Source of the DNA: JARFQH01 sp041299015
Lineage (GTDB): Bacteria > Desulfobacterota > Desulfobacteria > Desulfobacterales > SG8-13
Direction: 5' to 3'
DNA: 43,395 nt
NCBI GenBank assembly: GCA_041299015.1
Contig: JBFYWB010000037.1
Span: 1 to 43,395, forward strand
Shown: in pieces, positions 1 to 9,080 of the stretch
Layout of the letters: every line of letters starts with the position of its first letter
Position numbering within the stretch: the first letter of the stretch is position 1
Position numbers and translations under genes: made by a program
Notes under the pieces: generated by a model
Seen by the model: only the letters and a program-made list of their open reading frames with translations
Databases searched by the model: none
What the model was told of the DNA's origin: nothing

Positions 1-576
1 GTGGCGCGCGCCGCCGAACACCGCGGTGCCGGCGTGACGCTGATCACCGGTCCGACGGTGCTGGCCGATCCGGCCGGTGTCGATGTCGTCCGGGTTCAAA
101 CCGCCGCGGAGATGGGCCAGGCGGTGCTGGACCGTTTTCCGGGCTGCGACATCGTTATCAAGACGGCCGCGGTTTCCGATTACCGACCGCAGTCGGCGGC
201 CGGGTGCAAGATCAAGAAAGGCCGTGCACCCCTGACGCTTGAACTCGAGCAGACTGAGGACATTCTTAAAGAGTTGGGCCGGCGCAAAACGCGCCAGGTC
301 CTGGTTGGTTTTGCCGCCGAAACCGAGGAACTTCAAAAAAACGCAGCGCAGAAACTGGCCGCAAAGAATCTGGACATCATCGTCGGCAATCTGATCGGCC
401 CGCCCGAATCCGGCTTCGAATCCGATACCAACCGGGTCACGCTTTTTTTTCGAGACGGCAGCCGCGAGAACATACCGGCCATGGACAAATTTGCCATCGC
501 CCATATTATATTTAATAGAATAGTGGAACGGACGGGTTTCTGTGACGTTGCACCCGGTGGCAAAGGGCTTGTTTAA
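1..576 (+). CDS. coaBC: CoaBC, C-terminal phosphopantothenate-cysteine ligase part (5' truncated by window edge)
   Basis: This is the CoaB half of the bifunctional enzyme that joins cysteine to 4'-phosphopantothenate (CTP-dependent) and then decarboxylates the product, in coenzyme A synthesis. Visible CoaB hallmarks are the Rossmann-like start 'GVTLITGP', the segment 'IVIKTAAVSDYRP' (the conserved AAV.D.R/K.P block), 'KIKK', 'VGFAAETE' and the late 'NL.G....F.SD.N.V' block. The N-terminal flavoprotein decarboxylase (CoaC) half lies upstream of the window, so the real start is not seen. The frame is open from base 1 to a TAA at 574-576. A short gap separates it from the uracil-DNA glycosylase gene, and the two are probably co-transcribed. 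Confidence 0.93.
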   Translation: MARAAEHRGAGVTLITGPTVLADPAGVDVVRVQTAAEMGQAVLDRFPGCDIVIKTAAVSDYRPQSAAGCKIKKGRAPLTLELEQTEDILKELGRRKTRQVLVGFAAETEELQKNAAQKLAAKNLDIIVGNLIGPPESGFESDTNRVTLFFRDGSRENIPAMDKFAIAHIIFNRIVERTGFCDVAPGGKGLV

Positions 577-646
577 ACAATTAACGTTTCCTTGTGCCTG
601 CCGCTTGCATTCCTTCCGGATGCGCTGCGATCGCATTCAGGATGCC

Positions 647-1384
647 ATGGACAGACGACAGGCGGTGCTGGCCGCCATAGACGAAACCGAACAATCTCTG
701 CTGCGGCTGACCCGCATCGGGTGGAAAGGGGTTGACTGCTCCGCGAGCAGTCTCGCGCTGCTCGACGCCTGGACCTTGGCTCCGTGCGGTTTTGCCGGCG
801 ATAAATCCGAAGCCCTTGCGCTTATCCGCAATGATCTGGGTGACTGCCGGCGCTGCAAGCTATCCAGCGGCCGCAAGAACATCGTGTTCGGCGCCGGAAA
901 CAGCCAGGCGCGGCTGGTATTCGTGGGTGAGGGACCGGGTTACGACGAGGACCTGCAGGGCCAACCCTTCGTGGGCGCCGCCGGCCAACTGCTGACCAAG
1001 ATCATTCAAGCGATCGGCCTGAACCGGGAATCGGTCTATATCTGCAACATCATCAAGTGCCGGCCGCCCGGAAATCGTAACCCCCAACCGGACGAGATCA
1101 ACGCCTGCAGCCCGTTTCTGAAACGTCAGCTCGAGTCCATCGCACCGGATTTTATTTGTGCTCTGGGCACTTTCGCCGCCCAGACCCTGTTGCAGACCAC
1201 AACCCCGATTTCACGGCTGCGGGGGCGGTTCTACGATTATATGGGCGCCAAATTGATGCCGACGTATCACCCGGCCTACCTGCTTCGCAACCCGGAGCAG
1301 AAACGCACGGTATGGGAAGACATGCAGCTGCTCATGAGGGCCATGGGTCTGCCACTGCCCGAAGGGCGGGTCGACAAACCCTGA
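647..1384 (+). CDS. Uracil-DNA glycosylase, family 4 (iron-sulfur type)
   Basis: Cytoplasmic base-excision repair enzyme that removes uracil from DNA. From the chosen ATG (647, preceded by CAGGA) the protein has about 245 residues. The 4Fe-4S cysteines expected for family 4 are visible at C67 and C70 (C-x2-C) and C138 and C154. Motif A is GEGPGYDED at 94-102, followed by 'GQPFVGAAGQLL'; the uracil-binding motif HPAYLLRNP is at 208-216. The N-terminal 60 residues are a less conserved leader, common in deltaproteobacterial members. Alternative in-frame starts are GTG 542 (inside coaBC) and ATG 620; neither has a good ribosome site. The family assignment is firm and the start is uncertain. Confidence 0.9.
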   Translation: MDRRQAVLAAIDETEQSLLRLTRIGWKGVDCSASSLALLDAWTLAPCGFAGDKSEALALIRNDLGDCRRCKLSSGRKNIVFGAGNSQARLVFVGEGPGYDEDLQGQPFVGAAGQLLTKIIQAIGLNRESVYICNIIKCRPPGNRNPQPDEINACSPFLKRQLESIAPDFICALGTFAAQTLLQTTTPISRLRGRFYDYMGAKLMPTYHPAYLLRNPEQKRTVWEDMQLLMRAMGLPLPEGRVDKP

Positions 1385-1412
1385 TCCTGCCTGTCAGACG
1401 TCACCGCGGATT

Positions 1413-2798
1413 ATGTTTATGGAACGCACCTCCGACATGGTCAGCATAAAACCGAAAAATTCCTTTGGAAGGCCGCGGTTTTTGAAAAACGTGGTTATGA
1501 TAATTTTTCTTCTGACGCTTTTCCTTGCCGGTTTTGCGCAAATGTCGCCGGCCGCCGCCGCTGCCGGCGACATTTACATCTTGAAAGTCAACGCCGCCAT
1601 CGGACCCGGCGTTGCGGACTTCATCACAAGCGGCATCACCACAGCCAACGACCAGATCGCCGCCATCCTGATCATCGAACTGGACACGCCCGGCGGGTTG
1701 GCCGAGTCGATGCGCACCATCGTCAAAGCCATCCTGGCCAGCAAGATACCGATCGCCGTATATGTGGCGCCCAGCGGCGCCCGGGCCGCTTCGGCAGGCG
1801 TGATGATCACCATGGCCGCCGACATCGCCGCGATGGCACCGGGAACAAACATCGGCGCTGCTCACCCGGTGGCCGGCGGCGGTCAGGAGATCAACAAGAC
1901 CATGTCGGAGAAAGTGGTCAACGACATGGTGGCCCAGGCGCGCAGCGTCGCCGAAGAGCGGGGCCGAAACGCCGCATGGGTCGAAAAGGCGATTCGGGAA
2001 AGCGTTTCCGCCACCGAAACAGAGGCCTTGAAGAAGAATGTGATCGACCTGATCGCCAAAGACACCGACGAACTGATTCGGAAGATCAACGGACGCGACA
2101 TCAAAAACAAGGCGCGCCTCAAACTGGCGGACGCCGAAAAAATAGTGCTCTCCGAAAACCTGCGCGACAAAATCCTAAGGACGATCAGCGATCCGAATAT
2201 CGCCTTCATTCTCTTGATGATCGGACTCGCCGGGCTTTACTTCGAACTCTCCCATCCTGGAGCGATTTTTCCGGGGGTGATTGGCGGCATCAGCATCATA
2301 CTGGCCTTTTTTGCGCTTCAGACCCTGCCGATCAACACCGCCGGCATCCTTCTGATTCTCCTGGCCATTGTTTTTTTCATCCTTGAAATGAAGATTGCCA
2401 GTTACGGACTCTTGAGCCTCGCCGGCATCGTGACCCTGGTGCTGGGCTCGTTGATGCTGTTCAGATCGAGCAGTCCGGAAATGCGGCTATCCTTGAGCGT
2501 ACTGGTGACCACGGTCGTCTTGGTGTCCGGTTTTTTCATGGTCGTGGCCGGTCTCGTCTTCCGGGCCCAGATGTCGAAACCCAGAACCGGCTCGGGTGGC
2601 ATGATCGGCGAAATCGGGGTGGTGCGCCAGGCGCTCACCCCGGAAGGTAAGGTTTTCGTCCACGGCGAATTGTGGAAGGCGACCGCAAAGGTGCCGGTCG
2701 CGGAGGGGATGCACGTCAGGGTGGTCGGCATCGAGAATCTCGTCCTGGAAGTCGAACCATTGAAACCGCAGGAAAAAAACGGCAGCCTCTCCGCCTGA
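1413..2798 (+). CDS. NfeD-family membrane-bound ClpP-class serine protease
   Basis: Long (461-residue) NfeD protein. It has an N-terminal signal/anchor (about 25-50, ending in an Ala-rich stretch) and a ClpP-like periplasmic serine protease domain (about 53-230) with 'DTPGG' at 91-95 and the catalytic Ser in 'ARAASAG' near residue 127, with a Lys of the presumed Ser-Lys dyad around 162-167. Then come four or five hydrophobic membrane segments (about 255-395) and a C-terminal OB-fold NfeD domain (about 400-455). In this family the protease is known to cleave the C-terminal tail of its stomatin partner. That partner, a slipin, is the next gene. The start is a choice between ATG 1413 and ATG 1419; no strong ribosome site decides it. 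Confidence 0.92.
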   Translation: MFMERTSDMVSIKPKNSFGRPRFLKNVVMIIFLLTLFLAGFAQMSPAAAAAGDIYILKVNAAIGPGVADFITSGITTANDQIAAILIIELDTPGGLAESMRTIVKAILASKIPIAVYVAPSGARAASAGVMITMAADIAAMAPGTNIGAAHPVAGGGQEINKTMSEKVVNDMVAQARSVAEERGRNAAWVEKAIRESVSATETEALKKNVIDLIAKDTDELIRKINGRDIKNKARLKLADAEKIVLSENLRDKILRTISDPNIAFILLMIGLAGLYFELSHPGAIFPGVIGGISIILAFFALQTLPINTAGILLILLAIVFFILEMKIASYGLLSLAGIVTLVLGSLMLFRSSSPEMRLSLSVLVTTVVLVSGFFMVVAGLVFRAQMSKPRTGSGGMIGEIGVVRQALTPEGKVFVHGELWKATAKVPVAEGMHVRVVGIENLVLEVEPLKPQEKNGSLSA

Positions 2799-3031
2799 CG
2801 GGGTTCAGACTGCAACCGTGCCTAGCTTGTGAACCATTGGGAATTGAGGATGGGAAGAGGGGCCAGTTTAAAAGGATCGACCGCTTCCGCAAACGACGCA
2901 TGCGGCCGAAACGGCAAAGCCGACGGCGACAGCACCGCCGGAGCCTGCGGGAGAGGGTATTCATTCTCCGCGCGCGGTTCGACCCGCATATCCTCGGCAC
3001 TTTAATGCAGAATTAAGCAAGGAGAATTACC

Positions 3032-3841
3032 ATGTATTACCTTCCCATCGTCATCGTCATCCTGGTCGTTTTTTTCCTTTCGGCCGCGCTGCGCATTTTG
3101 AACGAGTACGAGCGCGGAGTCGTCTTTCGACTGGGGCGTGTCATCGGCGCCAAGGGCCCGGGTCTGATCATCCTGATCCCCATCGTTGACAAGATGGTCA
3201 AGGTCAGCCTCCGGCTGGTGGTGCTCGATGTCGATCCGCAGGATGTGATCACCCGTGACAATGTCTCGGTCAAAGTCAACGCGGTCATCTATTTCCGGGT
3301 GATCAATCCGATCAAGGCCATCGTGGAAGTGGAAAACTTCAGCTACGCGATGTCGCAGCTGGCCCAGACTACGATCCGAAGCGTCTGCGGCCAGGCGGAA
3401 CTGGACGACCTGCTTTCGGAAAGAGAAAAATTAAACACCGAGCTGCAGGAAATCCTCGACACCCACACCGATCCCTGGGGGATCAAGGTGGCCACGGTCG
3501 AGTTGAAGCACATCGATCTGCCGCAGGAAATGCAGCGGGCCATGGCCCGCCAGGCCGAAGCGGAGCGGGAACGCCGCGCCAAGGTCATCAACGCCGAGGG
3601 TGAATTTCAGGCCGCTACCCGATTGGCCGATGCTTCCCAGATTATCGAGAAACACCCGACCGCCCTGCAGCTCAGGTACCTGCAGACCGTCAACGAAATG
3701 TCGGCTGAAACCAATACGACGACCATATTCCCGCTGCCCCTCGAACTGCTGACACCCTTTCTCCAACTCTATAAGAAGGCGCACCCGGAAGAAGGGCAGC
3801 AAACCGATAAGACGACCGGCGTCATTCCCTCACGCGAGTAG
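3032..3841 (+). CDS. Slipin (stomatin/SPFH-Band 7 membrane protein)
   Basis: 269-residue SPFH protein: a single N-terminal membrane segment (about 3-20), then the Band 7 domain with the typical 'NEYERGVVFRLGRV' entry (24-37). A helical 'RAMARQAEAERERRAKVINAEGE' region follows and a C-terminal oligomerisation tail. It assembles membrane microdomains and is the expected partner and substrate of the NfeD protease just upstream, which gives the classic NfeD-slipin pair. The start ATG follows a strong AAGGAGAA ribosome site. The 233 bases between the two genes hold no convincing gene. Confidence 0.93.
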   Translation: MYYLPIVIVILVVFFLSAALRILNEYERGVVFRLGRVIGAKGPGLIILIPIVDKMVKVSLRLVVLDVDPQDVITRDNVSVKVNAVIYFRVINPIKAIVEVENFSYAMSQLAQTTIRSVCGQAELDDLLSEREKLNTELQEILDTHTDPWGIKVATVELKHIDLPQEMQRAMARQAEAERERRAKVINAEGEFQAATRLADASQIIEKHPTALQLRYLQTVNEMSAETNTTTIFPLPLELLTPFLQLYKKAHPEEGQQTDKTTGVIPSRE

Positions 3842-3861
3842 CCGCAGTCAGGCATTCGCTA

Positions 3862-3891
3862 TTGACATGCCGAAATAAATTGGTTTATGTA
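3862..3891 (+). promoter_or_regulatory. Possible sigma-70 promoter ahead of the Rho_N-like gene
   Basis: TTGACA at 3862-3867 and TATGTA at 3886-3891, separated by 18 bases. The -35 box is perfect, but the -10 matches the consensus at only three positions. It lies in the 220-base gap after the slipin gene and would give a leader of about 160 bases to the gene at 4062. Confidence 0.35.
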
Positions 3892-4061
3892 TCCTTTTTT
3901 TTGGTGAAGCGGCAACTGTTGGTCATCCGTGCCTCTTTGATGGCCGGCCGTTTGACAGCGGCCGCCGGCGTGACAAGACCGGACCGACACTCTTGGGCGG
4001 AGGCTCTGCGGCTTCCGCTTTGTTTTTTAAAGACAGATACAGAAAGGAGCGACAGCGGATA

Positions 4062-4391
4062 ATGGGTGCAAAGAAAAAGGCGGAAAAGGAAAAACCCTTG
4101 GAAAAGATGACGGCCAAGGAAATGCGCGAGATTGCCAAGACGATTGCGGGTATTTCCGGCGTTCACGGCATGAACAAGGAAGAACTGCTCGCGGCCATCA
4201 AAAAGCAAAGGGGAATCGCCGATGACAAACCCGGAAAGAAAAAAAGCGGGGAGATCCGCCAATTGAAGCAGAAGATCAGAGCCCTGAAAGTTCAGCGCCA
4301 GGCGGCGCTCGAGGTTAGCGACGCGAAAATGGCCACCATTTATCGGCGGCGCATTTCACGGCTGAAGAAAAAGACCCACAGCGCGGCCTGA
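4062..4391 (+). CDS. Small basic protein with Rho N-terminal-like (Rho_N/SAP-type) motif
   Basis: 109 residues, very rich in Lys and Arg. Residues about 14-55 ('MTAKEMREIAKTI...GMNKEELLAAIKK') have the helix-extended loop-helix pattern of the Rho_N/LEM-like fold, which binds nucleic acid in Rho and in some ribosome-associated proteins. The second half (62-105) is a basic, probably coiled-coil hairpin. Nucleic acid binding is inferred from fold and charge; the specific role is unknown. The start ATG 4062 follows GAAAGGAG; an upstream in-frame start at 3993 is unlikely. The stop codon overlaps the next gene's ATG (TGATG), so the two are translationally coupled. Confidence 0.8.
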   Translation: MGAKKKAEKEKPLEKMTAKEMREIAKTIAGISGVHGMNKEELLAAIKKQRGIADDKPGKKKSGEIRQLKQKIRALKVQRQAALEVSDAKMATIYRRRISRLKKKTHSAA

Positions 4392-4990
4392 TGCGCCAAT
4401 GGACACGGCTTATGATCGATCCAACTGCGGTGGCGTTTGATATCGACGGTGTGATCGCCGACACCATGACCCTCTTTCTCGATATTGCCCGCCAGGAATA
4501 CCGAATCGACGGCATCCGTTACCAAGACATGACCTCTTATTCGCTGGAGGCGTGCCTGGCAATGGATCCCTTTCTGATCGGTGTCATTCTTGACCGGATC
4601 ATGGCGGGCGACTACGCAGCCCCGCTCAGGGCCATCAGCGGTGCCGACGCCGTGCTCTCCCGCATCGCCGGCTACCGCAGTCCACTGCTCTTTGTCACCG
4701 CTCGGCCGCATCCGGGACCCATCACGGATTGGCTGTGCAATTCAGTGCGGCTGGCGCCGGAGGCCATTCAGGTTGTGGCGACCGGATCGTTTGACGGTAA
4801 AACGGAAGTGCTCCAGGAAAACGGCATCCGTTTTTTCGTCGAAGACCGCCTGGAAACCTGCTACCGTTTGAAGGAGGGCGGCATCGAGCCGGTGCTCTTC
4901 CGGCAGCCCTGGAATCGTCAAAGCCACCCGTTTATGGAAGTCGGCGACTGGCGGGAACTGGAAAATCTGATCGCTTTTCAGACAGACTGA
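4391..4990 (+). CDS. HAD-superfamily phosphatase/nucleotidase-like protein
   Basis: 199 residues. HAD motif I is 'FDIDGVIADTM' at about 16-26, with the nucleophile and acid/base Asp pair. Motif II is 'LLFVTAR' near 98-104, and motif III/IV is 'FDGKTEVLQENGIRFFVEDRLE', which keeps a Lys and an acidic pair. The pattern resembles the 5'(3')-deoxyribonucleotidase/NT5C-like branch, but the substrate cannot be read from sequence. It overlaps the previous stop by one base and precedes xerC by 6 bases, so it sits inside an operon. Confidence 0.82.
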   Translation: MRQWTRLMIDPTAVAFDIDGVIADTMTLFLDIARQEYRIDGIRYQDMTSYSLEACLAMDPFLIGVILDRIMAGDYAAPLRAISGADAVLSRIAGYRSPLLFVTARPHPGPITDWLCNSVRLAPEAIQVVATGSFDGKTEVLQENGIRFFVEDRLETCYRLKEGGIEPVLFRQPWNRQSHPFMEVGDWRELENLIAFQTD

Positions 4991-4996
4991 CAGCCA

Positions 4997-5935
4997 ATGC
5001 AATACCGATCCGTCGACGAGTCGATCAACACCTACATCGACATTCTGCTCGCCGAAAAGGGATATTCCACTCATACGGCCCGGGCGTATCGCAACGACCT
5101 AAAGGAGTTTTTCGGATTTGTTGCAGAGGGCGGCGGCGACGGCAGCCGGTCGCAACCGACAGCCGAGCCGCCCTGTTCTATGACAGAGGTGGATTCCCTG
5201 ACGGTCCGAAAATACCTCGGCCTGCTTCACCGGCGCAACAAGAAAACCACGATCGCTCGGAAGCTCTCGGCGCTGCGGTCATTTTTTCGATATCTTTTGA
5301 AACAAGGAGTCATAGAGAGCAACCCGACGGACATGCTCCTGACGCCGAAACAGGACCAGCCGATCCCGCGCTATCTTTGCGTGGACGAGATTTTCCGGCT
5401 GCTCGATTCGATTCAGACCGATGACCTGCCCGGCCTGCGCAACCGCGCCATCTTCGAAACGCTTTACTCCTGCGGACTGCGGGTTTCCGAAGCCGCGGGT
5501 CTGGATGTGGTTGCCGTCGACGCCAACGCCGGGATGGTGCGTGTGGTCGGTAAGGGATCCAAGGAGAGAATCGTTCCGATCGGAAAAAAGGCCCTCCAGG
5601 CGATCACGGCCTACCGCCGGCGTCTGGAGGCCGAGGCCGTTCTGCCGGCCGATGCGGACGGTCCGCTGTTTCTGAACGTACACAAGCGGCGGTTGAGTTC
5701 GCGTTCCATCGCCCGCATCCTGGACAGGATCGCTCGGGCGTGCAGTCTGCTGGTGCCGGTCTCCCCGCACGTTCTGCGCCATACCTTTGCGACCCACATG
5801 CTCGATGCCGGCGCAGACCTGCGGGCGGTCCAGGAATTGTTGGGCCACAAGAGCCTGTCGACCACCCAGAGATACACTCACGTCAGCATTGAGAGGCTGA
5901 TGGCAACCTATGACAAGGCTCACCCCAGAAAATAG
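4997..5935 (+). CDS. xerC: Tyrosine recombinase XerC
   Basis: 312-residue tyrosine recombinase, expected to act with XerD at dif to resolve chromosome dimers. The N-terminal SAM-like core-binding domain covers about 1-115 and the catalytic domain about 125-312. The full catalytic set is visible: R162 (CGLRVSE), K186 (VGKGSKER), H258 and R261 (SPHVLRHTF), H284 (LLGH) and Y293 (TQRYTHVS). Length and context (next to hslVU, away from mobile genes) favour a housekeeping Xer rather than an integrase. A hydrophilic Gly/Ser/Pro-rich insert at about 44-62 lengthens the N-terminal domain. XerC rather than XerD is inferred mainly from gene context. Confidence 0.9.
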   Translation: MQYRSVDESINTYIDILLAEKGYSTHTARAYRNDLKEFFGFVAEGGGDGSRSQPTAEPPCSMTEVDSLTVRKYLGLLHRRNKKTTIARKLSALRSFFRYLLKQGVIESNPTDMLLTPKQDQPIPRYLCVDEIFRLLDSIQTDDLPGLRNRAIFETLYSCGLRVSEAAGLDVVAVDANAGMVRVVGKGSKERIVPIGKKALQAITAYRRRLEAEAVLPADADGPLFLNVHKRRLSSRSIARILDRIARACSLLVPVSPHVLRHTFATHMLDAGADLRAVQELLGHKSLSTTQRYTHVSIERLMATYDKAHPRK

Positions 5936-6022
5936 GCGCCTCCGCCGGACCGGTTTTCGCTTCGTACGCGTGCAAAAGCCCGCGGGCGCCAAGACTCCGG
6001 CAAAACGCCAGGAACGTGAACC

Positions 6023-6553
6023 ATGAAAACACGCGGAACCACTATTCTGGCCATCCGGCACCAAGGACACACGGTGATTGCCGGAGACGGACAGGTAACG
6101 CTGCAGAGTTCGGTCATTAAACACCGGGCCCGCAAAGTCAGACGGATTTACAACGGTAAGATCATCGTCGGCTTTGCCGGTACGGCGGCCGATGCTCTGA
6201 ACCTCTCCGAGCAGCTCGAAGGCAAACTGGAGCGCTACAACGGCAATCTGATGCGTGCGGCGGTAGAGCTTGCCCGTGACTGGCGGACCGACAAATACCT
6301 CAGGCGGCTGGAGGCCGTGATGGTTGCCGTGGACGATACCCGGATGTTCCTCATCTCGGGCAACGGGGACGTCATCGAGCCGGATGACGGGTTGATCGGC
6401 ATCGGGTCCGGCGGCGTTGCCGCCCAGGCCGCTGCCGCCGCTTTGGTGAACAATACCGATTTGGGAGCCCGCAGGATCGCCGAAGAGGCGATGGCGATCG
6501 CCGCTTCCATTTGCATCTACACGAATCAACAGATAACGGTCGAGGAACTCTGA
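6023..6553 (+). CDS. hslV: HslV, peptidase subunit of the HslUV (ClpQY) protease
   Basis: 176-residue N-terminal-nucleophile peptidase forming a double hexamer capped by HslU in the cytoplasm. It starts 'MKTRGTTILAIR'. The mature enzyme should begin at Thr6 after removal of five residues, a slightly longer propeptide than the single Met of E. coli. Conserved 'AGDGQVT', 'GFAGTAADAL' and 'IGSGG..AQAAA' blocks are present. hslU follows after 41 bases, as is usual. Confidence 0.96.
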   Translation: MKTRGTTILAIRHQGHTVIAGDGQVTLQSSVIKHRARKVRRIYNGKIIVGFAGTAADALNLSEQLEGKLERYNGNLMRAAVELARDWRTDKYLRRLEAVMVAVDDTRMFLISGNGDVIEPDDGLIGIGSGGVAAQAAAAALVNNTDLGARRIAEEAMAIAASICIYTNQQITVEEL

Positions 6554-6594
6554 TCCGGGAACGGCCGCGCACCGTCAACATTCAGGACAGTACC

Positions 6595-7968
6595 ATGATT
6601 CATCTAAAGCCGTCCGAGATCGTTGCAGAGCTTGACAAATACATTATCGGCCAGGACAAGGCCAAGCGTTCGATGGCGATTGCGCTGCGCAACCGTTGGC
6701 GTCGACAGCAGGTGCCCGACCATCTCAGGGACGAGATCGCACCGAAGAACATCATCCTGATCGGCCCGACCGGGGTCGGTAAAACCGAGATTTCGAGACG
6801 CTTGTCCCGGTTTACCGAATCGCCCTTCACCAAGGTGGAAGCATCCAAGTTCACCGAAGTCGGTTATGTCGGGCGGGATGTCGAGTCGATGGTGCGGGAC
6901 CTGGTGGAGGTGACCGTCACCATGGGCAAATCCGAGGAGAACGAACGGGTTCAGGACAAGGCCAGACAGAATGCCGAGGAGCGCATGCTCGACCTGCTGC
7001 TTCCCCGTGGCGGGCAACCCGAGACCAAGCCCGGCACCGTCACGCCGGGACCCCAGGAGATCACGACGCTGACGGCGGCCGAAAAGGTGTCGCCCACGCG
7101 CGAGAAGCTGCGCCGGATGCTGCGAGACGGCCGGCTCAACGATCGCTACGTCGATCTGGATGTGCCCGACCGCTCGATACCGATGGTTGAGATATTTTCG
7201 AATGTGGGCATGGAGGAGCTGGGCATCAACTTCAGGGACATGCTCGGCGGGCTGCTGCCCAAGGGAACCAAGCGGCGCAAGGCCAAGGTCGCCGAGGCCA
7301 TGAAAATCCTGGCCCAAGAGGAAGCCCAGAGCCTGATCGACATGGACAAAGTGGTGCGGACCGCCATCGCCAAGGTCGAACAATCCGGCATCATCTTTCT
7401 GGACGAAATCGATAAAATCGCCGGGCGCAGCAGTACCCAAGGACCCGACGTTTCGCGGGAAGGCGTTCAACGGGACCTGCTGCCGATCGTCGAAGGCAGC
7501 ACGGTGACGACTAAATACGGCCCAGTGAAAACCGACCACATTCTATTTATCGCCGCGGGCGCGTTTCACACGGCCAAGCCCTCGGATTTGATACCCGAAC
7601 TGCAGGGCCGATTCCCGATCCGGGTTGAACTCGATTCTCTGGACCGCAAGGATTTTTACAGGATACTGACCGAGCCGCGGAACGCGCTGCTGCTGCAGTA
7701 CCGGGAACTGCTCAGGACCGAGGGGGTGGAAATCGTTTTCGATGATGAAGCCGTCCGCGAAATCGCCAAGATTGCCGAGGAAGTCAACAACAATACCGAA
7801 AACATCGGCGCGCGCCGCCTGCACACCATTCTCGAATACCTGCTGGAAGACATTTTGTTCGACGCGCCCGACCAAGCCGAAAAACGGATCGTCATCACGC
7901 ATGAATACGTCCTCAAGCGGTTGACAGAGGTCAAAGACGACGAAGACCTGAGCCGGTACATACTTTAG
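6595..7968 (+). CDS. hslU: HslU, AAA+ ATPase subunit of HslUV
   Basis: 457-residue unfoldase that recognises, unfolds and feeds substrates to HslV. The start ATG 6595 gives the standard 'MIHLKPSEIVAELDKYI' N-terminus; in-frame codons upstream to 6511 lie within hslV. Walker A is GPTGVGKT at 57-64, the pore loop GYVG at 90-93, Walker B 'IIFLDEIDKI' near 265 and the sensor/arginine region 'ELQGRFPIRVEL'. The intermediate I-domain lies between. The C-terminus 'DLSRYIL' is the type that docks into HslV pockets. Confidence 0.96.
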   Translation: MIHLKPSEIVAELDKYIIGQDKAKRSMAIALRNRWRRQQVPDHLRDEIAPKNIILIGPTGVGKTEISRRLSRFTESPFTKVEASKFTEVGYVGRDVESMVRDLVEVTVTMGKSEENERVQDKARQNAEERMLDLLLPRGGQPETKPGTVTPGPQEITTLTAAEKVSPTREKLRRMLRDGRLNDRYVDLDVPDRSIPMVEIFSNVGMEELGINFRDMLGGLLPKGTKRRKAKVAEAMKILAQEEAQSLIDMDKVVRTAIAKVEQSGIIFLDEIDKIAGRSSTQGPDVSREGVQRDLLPIVEGSTVTTKYGPVKTDHILFIAAGAFHTAKPSDLIPELQGRFPIRVELDSLDRKDFYRILTEPRNALLLQYRELLRTEGVEIVFDDEAVREIAKIAEEVNNNTENIGARRLHTILEYLLEDILFDAPDQAEKRIVITHEYVLKRLTEVKDDEDLSRYIL

Positions 7969-8117
7969 GAGCGAGGCTCAAGAGTTAGGGGTTGGGGTAA
8001 AGGAGCAGGGCCAACGGCCATCACGGCAGGCCAATTTTGGGATGATTTGGGGATTTCGCCCACGATCGACACTCGACAATCGAGGACTTAATACCGCCAT
8101 CACTCAGGTTGCGATCC

Positions 8118-8993
8118 ATGAATGAACAGGTTGCCGGCATACTCATCGAATCCCTTCCGTACATCCGGCGTTTTTATGGGATGACGATCGTGATCAAGTA
8201 CGGCGGTCACGCCATGGTGGACGACCAACTCAAGGAGGACTTCGCGCGAGACGTCACCCTGCTGAAGTTTATCGGGCTCAATCCGGTGGTGGTTCACGGC
8301 GGCGGGCCGCAGATCAACTCCGTGCTCAGGCAAATGGGCATCCAGTCGACGTTTGTCAAGGGCATGCGCCTGACCGACACCCCGACCATGGACGTGGTCG
8401 AGATGGTGCTGGGTGGCAAGGTCAACAAGGCCATTGTGGCCCAAATCAACCATCAGGGCGGCAAAGCGGTGGGCCTCTCCGGAAAGGACGGCGGGCTGAT
8501 CCGGGCCAAGAAACTCCATATCGTCTTCCAGAACGGTGAAAATACGCCTCCGGAGATCATCGATCCGGGTCACGTGGGCGAGGTGACCCGGATCAATCCG
8601 GATTTGATCAACACCCTGACGCAGCACGGTTTCATTCCGATCATCGCGCCGGTCGGGGTCGGCGAGGGCGGCGAGACTTACAACATCAATGCCGACATGG
8701 TGGCCTGCCGGGTGGCGGTGGCCCTAACGGCCGGTCGCTTGATCTACCTTACCGACGTCGATGGTGTGCTCGATGCCGACGGAAAACTGATTTCTTCCAT
8801 CGATGCGGTGACTATTCGCCAGCTGAGCGAGGCGGGGGTCATCACGGGTGGGATGATCCCCAAAATCAACTATGCGCTGGAGGCTCTGCAGCAGGGTGTC
8901 GAAAAAGTGCCGATCATCAACGGCAAAAAGCGCCATGCCCTACTTCTGGAACTCTTCACCGACCGGGGCATCGGCACGGAAGTGACCATGTAG
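8118..8993 (+). CDS. argB: Acetylglutamate kinase, predicted arginine-sensitive
   Basis: 291 residues; phosphorylates N-acetyl-L-glutamate in the second step of arginine synthesis. The glycine-rich ATP-site blocks 'VIKYGGHAM' (25-33) and 'VHGGGPQIN' (59-67) are intact. An extra N-terminal helix (about residues 1-20) before the kinase core and the C-terminal 'LELFTDRGIGTEV' are features of the hexameric, arginine-feedback-inhibited NAGK class, so feedback control is a reasonable inference. The start is ATG 8118; a TTG nine bases upstream is less likely. About 150 bases without a gene separate it from hslU. Confidence 0.95.
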   Translation: MNEQVAGILIESLPYIRRFYGMTIVIKYGGHAMVDDQLKEDFARDVTLLKFIGLNPVVVHGGGPQINSVLRQMGIQSTFVKGMRLTDTPTMDVVEMVLGGKVNKAIVAQINHQGGKAVGLSGKDGGLIRAKKLHIVFQNGENTPPEIIDPGHVGEVTRINPDLINTLTQHGFIPIIAPVGVGEGGETYNINADMVACRVAVALTAGRLIYLTDVDGVLDADGKLISSIDAVTIRQLSEAGVITGGMIPKINYALEALQQGVEKVPIINGKKRHALLLELFTDRGIGTEVTM

Positions 8994-9080
8994 CACCATC
9001 TATCATGCGTGGGGTAACGTCGACCGCATCAACGGGTCAAGAGCGCTAGACGGGCAAACCGTTCAAGGGGTGTACCAAAG

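Noticed and set aside
2672..3016. 114-codon rightward frame filling the NfeD-slipin gap
   Set aside because: Overlaps the NfeD 3' end, is extremely Arg-rich and has no ribosome site.
4997..5935. Tyrosine recombinase as sign of an integrated element
   Set aside because: Full housekeeping Xer features and conserved neighbours (hslVU); no flanking att repeats or phage genes seen.
5279..6529. 416-codon leftward frame across xerC and hslV
   Set aside because: Antisense to two clear conserved genes; protein is low-complexity and unrecognisable.
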